A DNA stretch of 6,775 nt from Candidatus Izemoplasmatales bacterium (GTDB lineage Bacteria; Bacillota_I; Bacilli_A; Izemoplasmatales; Hujiaoplasmataceae), in NCBI GenBank assembly GCA_028702245.1, contig JAQVPE010000042.1, forward strand, positions 1-6,775, in the 5' to 3' direction. A program made the position numbers and the translations under genes. Under the pieces are notes generated by a model, which saw only the letters and a list, made by a program, of their open reading frames with translations, ran no database searches and was not told the DNA's origin. Of the stretch, positions 1-4,742 are shown piece by piece. Position 1 is the first letter of the stretch. Each line of letters begins with the position of its first letter.

Positions 1-173
1 ACTATCCAAACAATGACGAACAAAATACAAGAATATATCAAAAATATCACGAGTACGCAAACCAGATCACAAATGTCATTTTTGGCGGAAGACTGGGTGA
101 ATATAAGTATTATGATATGCACCATGTAATCAAAAACGCGATAGATACGGTCAAGCGCCTTCTGTCCGTTTAA
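1..173 (+). CDS. glf: UDP-galactopyranose mutase, C-terminal end (5' part outside window)
   Basis: This is the last 56 codons of a gene that begins before the window; the reading frame starts at base 3 and ends with TAA at 171-173. The tail carries the pattern YPNNDEQN, then a charged helix, then VIFGGRLGEYKYYDM, followed by a short amphipathic helix. This matches the C-terminal end of UDP-galactopyranose mutase (Glf), where the GGRLGxYxYxDM stretch belongs to the FAD-binding part. Glf is a cytoplasmic FAD enzyme that converts UDP-galactopyranose to UDP-galactofuranose, the donor for galactofuranose in surface glycans or glycolipids. The identification is from memory of the family motif; the rest of the enzyme cannot be seen. 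The protein ends a few residues after the last helix, which is normal. A 293-base spacer with its own promoter candidate separates it from the next gene, so it is probably a different transcription unit. Confidence 0.88.
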   Translation, partial: YPNNDEQNTRIYQKYHEYANQITNVIFGGRLGEYKYYDMHHVIKNAIDTVKRLLSV

Positions 174-317
174 AGAGTGATTGTTGAGAGTAAACGGAAT
201 CAATTAAGGAAAAGCAGTTATCAACAAGTTATCTCATTTGAGACATACATAACTAGATCAATACAGGTTTGGGGAAAAGCTTTCAGCACTAGATATGGAT
301 ACCGTAACCTAAACTTT

Positions 318-331
318 TGTAAGCGCATTTG
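318..331 (+). promoter_or_regulatory. Possible cre-like (CcpA/LacI-family) half-site
   Basis: TGTAAGCGC at 318-326 is a perfect left half of a catabolite-responsive element (consensus roughly TGWAANCGNTNWCA). The right half, ATTTG, matches poorly, so it is not a full palindrome. It lies about 75-85 bases upstream of the best -35 hexamer, a position from which CcpA activates rather than represses in some Bacillota operons. The match is seen in the sequence; the regulatory role is inference and could be chance. Confidence 0.22.
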
Positions 332-374
332 CTTTTCATGTATTTTTCATCCCTGATTAAAGAATATATATTTA

Positions 375-397
375 TATAATCATCTATAAATGATATA
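375..397. promoter_or_regulatory. Imperfect dyad just upstream of the promoter
   Basis: TATAATCAT (375-383) faces ATGATATA (390-397) across a six-base centre (CTATAA). The inner five base pairs, ATCAT/ATGAT, are perfect and the outer arm pairs with one bulged base. It lies a few bases upstream of the -35 hexamer, where an operator or an AT-rich UP element could be. Such short AT-rich symmetry arises easily by chance in DNA of this composition, so this is a weak call. Confidence 0.2.
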
Positions 398-402
398 CTA
401 TA

Positions 403-432
403 TTGACCACCGCGGTTAGTTAGATTTACTAT
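403..432 (+). promoter_or_regulatory. Candidate sigma-A promoter for the four-gene operon
   Basis: TTGACC (403-408, five of six matches to TTGACA) is followed after 18 bases by TACTAT (427-432, four of six matches to TATAAT). Transcription would start near 439-441 and leave a leader of roughly 27 bases before the ATG at 467. An AT-rich tract lies directly upstream. The spacer contains the perfect 8-base palindrome ACCGCGGT (409-416), which would be well placed for a repressor. No other hexamer pair in the spacer is as well spaced. Confidence 0.5.
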
Positions 433-466
433 CTCGGATAAGGTATCTTAACAACTCGAGGGAACT

Positions 467-2662
467 ATGAATTTGCTTGCTTTGATCGCTGTCATCGCTT
501 TATCTCTAATCCTGTTTTTTACAAAGAAAACGGAGTATAAAAATTATAAAATTGCTAAAATAATGTCAACATTGCTCTTTCTGGTGTTTCTTTTTCGGCT
601 TTTTACTACCGAAGACGCCTTAAATAATGTTTTCAATGTCCTATTATATGATATCGATACCCCAAGAAACGCTGCCGAAACATGGCTGTTTTCTCCGGGT
701 ATGACGGTTATCATTATTTTTTTAAGATGGCTTACGATGGCTTCGTTATTGTGGCTTGTTTTAGCACCTTATATCAAGGTGCCCGCTTTTAATATATTGG
801 GACAAGTTGTTGGTACTATAGTGGGAGTGCTCAATCTAGTTTTTTTTGAGCAGCACCTGATCGCTATGACAAACAATCCCGATATGTTGACATTCAAGGC
901 GATTCAATATTTGATAGAAACGGCATTGTTGCTTTTTATTGCTTTTTCTTCGTTTCTTAACAGTTTGCGAAACAAGGAACATCGATATAGCGGAAAAGAA
1001 GTATTATGGTTTTTTTTGGTTTTTGCAGGTTCTTTGTTTGCGGTGATGCCGCAGACAATGATGTATAATTTGTTTGGCTATTACGGAGAAGTGCCTGATG
1101 AGTTTACGATGAGTCATATTTTCGTAATAGTCTTTCCTTTTGCTTTGATATTTTTAGTCAACATTCTCATGAAGAATAGAAGCCGGATTAGCAAGGAAGC
1201 CTTGATTGCCTACATTGTTTTTGCGGCTTTTACTCAATATTTTTACATGCGGCGGGAAACTTTAGAAGCCTTGCCGCTACATTTATGTAACACAGCCGTG
1301 GTACTGCTATTGTTGGCATATGTGTTCAAGATCAAAGGCTTCTTTTATTTTTCCTATTTTGCGAATGTATTAGGGGCGTTAGCAGCTATTTTGCTTCCCA
1401 ACTACAGCTCGGATTTGTTTTCTTACTCGGTAATTCACTATGGATACAACCATCTATACGCTTTCATCACTCCGCTTCTTTGTGTTTCTTTGGGGGTGTT
1501 CCCAAGGCCGACCCTTTCGCATATGTATCGTGCCATTTTGGTGTTTAGCGGCTATTTTGTCGCCGTAGTATTCTTAAACGCCTGGTTCAACAATTATGCC
1601 AATGTTGATTACTTCTTTACCTACAGCGATTTTCTCACAGATATGTTTAATATCAAGGAGATACAGTTCAATCACATCATCGAATTCACTTACAAAAATC
1701 TCACTTTCCGCTTCTACTGGTTATTTCAAACTCTCTATTTTTTGGTATTCATTGTCTTGATGTTTGCTTCGTGGTATGTGTATGATGCATTTTTCCAGAT
1801 GAGTGATCAGCGTCAACGCTTGAAAGCGAAACAGAGATTGATTAAGATTGACAAGTTGAAGTTGCTGGAATTGCTAGATGGGCGAAAGCCAAGCGAACCA
1901 ATGAATCCGGGAGGCAAGGACATGATTAAAATCAACCATTTTTCCAAAAAATACGGTCAATCGGAGCGCTATGCCGTGAAGGACTTTTCCCTTGAAATCC
2001 ACGGAGGCGAGATATATGGTTTTTTGGGCCATAACGGCGCTGGAAAATCGACGACAATCAAAAGTATAGTCGGCATTCAATCGATTACCGAAGGCGAAAT
2101 CGAAGTTTGTGGTTATTCTATCAAATCGCAACCGCTTGAAGCAAAACTGAGAATCGGCTATGTTTCCGATAATCATGCCGTCTATGAGAAACTGACTGGC
2201 AGAGAGTATATCAATTATGTTGCTGATTTATACCTTGTTCCGAAAAAGATCCGCGACGAACGATTGAATGCCCTTGCGATCAAACTGTCGCTTATAGATG
2301 TCATTGACCAAATGATCAAATCGTATTCTCATGGCATGAAACAGAAACTTGTCGTCATAGCATCGCTGATTCACGAACCGCCAGTCTGGATTCTCGATGA
2401 GCCGCTGACTGGTCTTGATCCAATTTCGGCTTTTCAGATAAAAGAGACAATGCGAGATCACGCTAGTAAAGGCAACATTGTTTTTTTCTCGAGTCATGTC
2501 ATTGAGGTCGTTGAGAAGATCTGTACTAAAATTGCCGTCATCACCCAAGGTCAATTGACCGGCGTTTATGATATCAATGTGTTGAAAGATAAAAACATCT
2601 CTTTGGAAGAACTATACATGCGGGGAATCAATCAGGGCAATTTGGCGGTGGATTATGTTTGA
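467..2662 (+). CDS. Polytopic YwaF/TMEM164-like membrane protein fused to an ABC-2-type ATPase
   Basis: The protein has 731 aa. Residues 1 to about 440 contain roughly 13 hydrophobic segments. Within them, residues about 245-440 resemble the YwaF/TIGR02206 (TMEM164-like) family: EALPLHLC (267-274), a glycine-containing membrane segment (GALAAILLPN), then HYGYNHLYAFITP with His324 and His329. The first ~240 residues are hydrophobic and I do not recognise them. A charged linker (445-485) leads to a complete ABC ATPase (about 486-720): Walker A GHNGAGKST (521-529), Asp568 at the Q-loop place, signature SHGMKQK (621-627), Walker B VWILDEP with Glu645, D-loop GLDP, and switch His677. This is the BcrA/EcsA type that drives ABC-2 exporters. 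The ATG at 467 is the only reasonable start: an in-frame TAA lies at 449-451 and GAGGGA (458-463) precedes it. The permease gene overlaps its end. The ATPase call is near certain. The YwaF-like call is from motif memory and moderately sure. Substrate and any enzymatic activity are unknown. Such a fusion is unusual. Confidence 0.85.
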   Translation: MNLLALIAVIALSLILFFTKKTEYKNYKIAKIMSTLLFLVFLFRLFTTEDALNNVFNVLLYDIDTPRNAAETWLFSPGMTVIIIFLRWLTMASLLWLVLAPYIKVPAFNILGQVVGTIVGVLNLVFFEQHLIAMTNNPDMLTFKAIQYLIETALLLFIAFSSFLNSLRNKEHRYSGKEVLWFFLVFAGSLFAVMPQTMMYNLFGYYGEVPDEFTMSHIFVIVFPFALIFLVNILMKNRSRISKEALIAYIVFAAFTQYFYMRRETLEALPLHLCNTAVVLLLLAYVFKIKGFFYFSYFANVLGALAAILLPNYSSDLFSYSVIHYGYNHLYAFITPLLCVSLGVFPRPTLSHMYRAILVFSGYFVAVVFLNAWFNNYANVDYFFTYSDFLTDMFNIKEIQFNHIIEFTYKNLTFRFYWLFQTLYFLVFIVLMFASWYVYDAFFQMSDQRQRLKAKQRLIKIDKLKLLELLDGRKPSEPMNPGGKDMIKINHFSKKYGQSERYAVKDFSLEIHGGEIYGFLGHNGAGKSTTIKSIVGIQSITEGEIEVCGYSIKSQPLEAKLRIGYVSDNHAVYEKLTGREYINYVADLYLVPKKIRDERLNALAIKLSLIDVIDQMIKSYSHGMKQKLVVIASLIHEPPVWILDEPLTGLDPISAFQIKETMRDHASKGNIVFFSSHVIEVVEKICTKIAVITQGQLTGVYDINVLKDKNISLEELYMRGINQGNLAVDYV
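1909..1924 (+). promoter_or_regulatory. Internal ribosome binding site and in-frame ATG at the ATPase domain boundary
   Basis: GGGAGG (1909-1914) lies seven bases before an in-frame ATG (1922-1924), which is Met486 of the fusion protein. Starting there would give a free 246-aa ATPase beginning MIKINHFSKKYG, exactly where stand-alone ABC-2 ATPases begin. The SD is as good as, or better than, that of the annotated upstream start. It encodes Pro-Gly-Gly in the linker, so it may be a relic of two once-separate genes, or a working second start. Translation from it is inference. Confidence 0.45.
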
Positions 2663-4268
2663 AAGGATTAAAATATTGACATTGCTGCAACTAAGCAATA
2701 AGACGCGCTTGTTCGTTAAGGGCTCAAAAAGAATTTATGCTCATATCGCTATCAGAGCTTTCATCGTAGTATTATTAACCGTCATAGTGACATTAGTGCT
2801 GCATGTCCTCAAAAACATTTTCTATATCCCAGTTAACGAGTTTCTGATGATATTCATCTTGATTCTGACTCAGGGATTGAATATCGTAGTTTCGACCATC
2901 AGCCTAGTCAGTGACTTGTATCAAAGCAAGGATAACCAGATTTTGTTTTCTTTGGCAGTCAAAAATGATGAGATTTTTATAAGCAAGATCCTTGTCTATT
3001 ATACTAACGAATTTGTTCGAAATCTCTTCCTGCTGATCCCGATATTTGTCGGATTCGGCATCATTTCAAATCTGGGATTCTTGTATTTCTCGAGTTTGGT
3101 TTTCATCATCTTTTTATTGCCAATCATCTCGATCGGTGTTTCAAGTTTCATCTCAATGCCGCTTGCATATTTCCTCAACTATATCAAAAAACATAGTATA
3201 TTGTCAGCGATTTTGTCTCTTGTTCTAGTCCTATTACTGTTTTTTGTGACTTATCTTGTTGTCAATCAGATTCCAACTCCTATTAGAATAGTACAACTCT
3301 ACCACCGCTTTATCGTCTCCCTAACTATCGCCATTCAACGAATCGCTCAGTACGGAACGATCTACACGATTATCGGGAAGATGCTCTTCGGCATCAACTA
3401 TCTCTTAAACCTTTTGATTCTGTTTCTGGCAGTCGGAGCACTTGTCGCCATCAACTATCTTGTTTCTAAGCCGGTGTATTTTCGACTGATGTCGACCTCT
3501 CAGGAAAATACGGTCAAAAAGAATAAGAAAAAGGCGAAGCCGAAGGAATCAAAATCGTTGTTTTTGACCTTTCTTTGGAAGGAATTCACAATCGCGAGAA
3601 GAAGCCTTAACGAGCTCTTAAGCAATTATGCTTTGCTTCTCACGTTGCCTTTTTTCATGTTTGTGCTCAACTACATATATATGGGAATGAACCGTTCCTC
3701 TTTCGGCAATCAGGTTGTTTTAGTCATGAACGTCATCATTACATTGCTGATTGTTACGGGATCAAACACCGCTTCGGCTACGGCGATCACGACGGAGGGC
3801 TATGAATTTGTCTTATTGAAAACCGCTCCTTACAATACTTCGAAAATGGCTTGGGCAAAGATCACCTTCAACTTCTGTTTCACGACTTTGATGATTGCTC
3901 TCAGTTTTTTCCTTTTTAGCAGAGCCTTGCCTCTGTTTCCAAAAGGAGACATTTGGCTTCTATTGATTTTTGTTATATTGGTCAATTCCGGTCATATCCT
4001 TTGGTCGTTTCAAATCGACTTGTTGGATCCAAAACTGTCCGACTATGCATCGACCGGGTCGATCACGAATAACAACAATGCCAGCAAGTCCTTGTCAAAC
4101 GGGCTGTTTCTCGCATTGTTTTTCGGTGTTATAGCAGTCTTGGGCTTCATTATTGCGAAAGATGTCGGCTGGATGTTGATGATCGGACTGGCTCTTATGT
4201 TTCTAATCTATCGCTTGTTTTCATTCAGAGCGCATCTTGGCGCTTACTTCGACGATATCGAGTACTAG
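2655..4268 (+). CDS. ABC-2-type exporter permease (membrane subunit)
   Basis: This 537-aa integral membrane protein has about 12 hydrophobic segments (near 30-52, 62-84, 120-138, 143-170, 181-203, 245-269, 323-343, 352-371, 403-421, 432-453, 483-501 and 504-523). It is arranged as two six-segment halves split by a basic cytoplasmic loop rich in lysine (287-300, KKNKKKAKPKESK). Each half carries a segment like that of large ABC-2 permeases: SKDNQILFSLAVKNDEIF (91-108) and EGYEFVLLKTAPYNTSKMAWAK (381-402). They resemble the DNxLLxSLPvk and REGxxfwllKslP motifs of the putative ABC exporter family (PF16949-like). Its partner is the ATPase at the end of the preceding gene. The ATG lies inside that gene's end (8-base overlap) behind GGCGGTGG, so the two are probably translationally coupled. 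It ends in TAG, which overlaps the next gene's SD. Being an exporter permease is well supported; the substrate is not known. Confidence 0.85.
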   Translation: MFERIKILTLLQLSNKTRLFVKGSKRIYAHIAIRAFIVVLLTVIVTLVLHVLKNIFYIPVNEFLMIFILILTQGLNIVVSTISLVSDLYQSKDNQILFSLAVKNDEIFISKILVYYTNEFVRNLFLLIPIFVGFGIISNLGFLYFSSLVFIIFLLPIISIGVSSFISMPLAYFLNYIKKHSILSAILSLVLVLLLFFVTYLVVNQIPTPIRIVQLYHRFIVSLTIAIQRIAQYGTIYTIIGKMLFGINYLLNLLILFLAVGALVAINYLVSKPVYFRLMSTSQENTVKKNKKKAKPKESKSLFLTFLWKEFTIARRSLNELLSNYALLLTLPFFMFVLNYIYMGMNRSSFGNQVVLVMNVIITLLIVTGSNTASATAITTEGYEFVLLKTAPYNTSKMAWAKITFNFCFTTLMIALSFFLFSRALPLFPKGDIWLLLIFVILVNSGHILWSFQIDLLDPKLSDYASTGSITNNNNASKSLSNGLFLALFFGVIAVLGFIIAKDVGWMLMIGLALMFLIYRLFSFRAHLGAYFDDIEY

Positions 4269-4281
4269 GAGGACGACGATG
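4267..4281 (+). promoter_or_regulatory. Ribosome binding site fixing the start of the small anchored protein
   Basis: A perfect AGGAGG (4267-4272) begins within the permease TAG stop codon and lies six bases before the ATG at 4279. The same frame is open 14 codons further upstream, to an ATG at 4237. That stretch lies inside the permease gene, has no SD, and would place a charged, Thr/Ser/Arg-rich leader before the membrane anchor. The start at 4279 is therefore preferred. Confidence 0.9.
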
Positions 4282-4725
4282 ACAAAAAAGAGTCTACTAG
4301 TCTTGGTCCTTGTCTTCAGTTTGCTGTCGATTATACTGATTGCAGTTTGGGGTACTTTGCCCGACAACCCAAGCAACATTCAGGCGGAGACACTGGTGAT
4401 CAGCGATTTCGATGAGACCAATGATGATGGCGACAAGTTCATAAACGTCACCGATATCGTGACAGAGCAGGAATCCATCTTTTCGATCGATTTTCAAATA
4501 GGTCCCGCTAATGCCAATGTTGATATCGTCGCATCCACGACAGCGCCGGGGGTCAATCTGCAGGTCGATGCTTCAACGGGATCGGTATATGTGTTATATA
4601 GTTTGGAGGCGATTGCCGCCAAACAAACGGTAACAGTCCATATCAAAGATAAAAATACACAAATTTACGACGAGGTCACATTATGGTTCAAAACTCCAGG
4701 CGTTATAATCGTACCAGACATTTGA
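4279..4725 (+). CDS. Small membrane-anchored extracellular protein of unknown function
   Basis: The protein has 148 aa starting at ATG 4279. After MTKK comes one hydrophobic segment (about 5-24) that should act as an uncleaved signal anchor, or a signal peptide if cut near the IQA at 34-36. There is no cysteine, so it is not a lipoprotein. The remaining ~120 residues should lie outside the cell. They start with an acidic patch (SDFDETNDDGDKF, 42-54) and continue as alternating hydrophobic strands (FSIDFQI, VDIVAST, VNLQVDA, GSVYVLYSL, QTVTVHIKD, EVTLWFKTPG), which looks like a single Ig-like or cadherin-like beta-sandwich. I do not recognise a family. The acidic patch might bind calcium but does not fit an EF-hand or dockerin loop. 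It ends with tandem in-frame stops, TGA TAG (4723-4728). Its place between an ABC exporter and a surface lipoprotein suggests an accessory or partner role at the outer membrane face; this is inference. Confidence 0.8.
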   Translation: MTKKSLLVLVLVFSLLSIILIAVWGTLPDNPSNIQAETLVISDFDETNDDGDKFINVTDIVTEQESIFSIDFQIGPANANVDIVASTTAPGVNLQVDASTGSVYVLYSLEAIAAKQTVTVHIKDKNTQIYDEVTLWFKTPGVIIVPDI

Positions 4726-4742
4726 TAGGTGGGTGGAATAAC

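Larger units (their letters stand above)
174..466 (+). other. Intergenic spacer upstream of the exporter operon
   Basis: The 293 bases between the glf stop and the first operon gene hold no open frame longer than a dozen or so codons and no tRNA-like or rRNA-like sequence. I see no strong stem followed by a T run, so no convincing glf terminator; the best candidate, AAGC-6 nt-GCTT near 321-334 followed by T-rich sequence, has only a 4-bp stem. The second half is very AT-rich (361-402) and ends in a promoter-like pair of hexamers. Minor dyads are TCTCA-TT-TGAGA (232-243), TATAATCAT/ATGATATA (375-397) and ACCGCGGT (409-416). A perfect TATAAT at 375-380 lacks a good -35 at the right distance. 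Confidence 0.7.

Noticed and set aside
218..226. TTATCAACA, one mismatch from a DnaA box
   Set aside because: There is only one such site in the spacer, with no cluster and no dnaA or dnaN nearby, so an origin is not supported.
321..340. AAGC-GCATTT-GCTT stem followed by T-rich bases as a terminator of glf
   Set aside because: The stem has only four base pairs and the T run is interrupted; it is also about 150 bases from the glf stop.
375..380. Perfect TATAAT as a second -10 element
   Set aside because: The bases 16-19 upstream (CCTGAT region) do not resemble TTGACA and there is no TG extension; the run is part of a general AT-rich tract.
1874..2554. Minus-strand open frames of 100 and 108 codons within the ATPase region
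   Set aside because: They lie entirely opposite the conserved ABC ATPase motifs, have no recognisable protein features and no ribosome binding site of note; they are shadows of the real gene.
3046..3228. Plus-strand 60-codon open frame inside the permease gene
   Set aside because: It is in another frame of a well-supported permease and its low-complexity serine/cysteine-rich product looks like a frame shadow.
4237..4278. Longer N-terminus for the small anchored protein starting at ATG 4237
   Set aside because: The extra 14 codons overlap the permease, lack a Shine-Dalgarno sequence and would put a polar leader before the membrane anchor, whereas ATG 4279 has a perfect AGGAGG.
4402..4455. 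Dockerin or EF-hand calcium loop in the small anchored protein (DETNDDGDKFINVTD)
   Set aside because: The spacing of acidic residues relative to the Gly and the hydrophobic position is off by one, and there is no second copy as in dockerins; only a loose acidic patch is supported.
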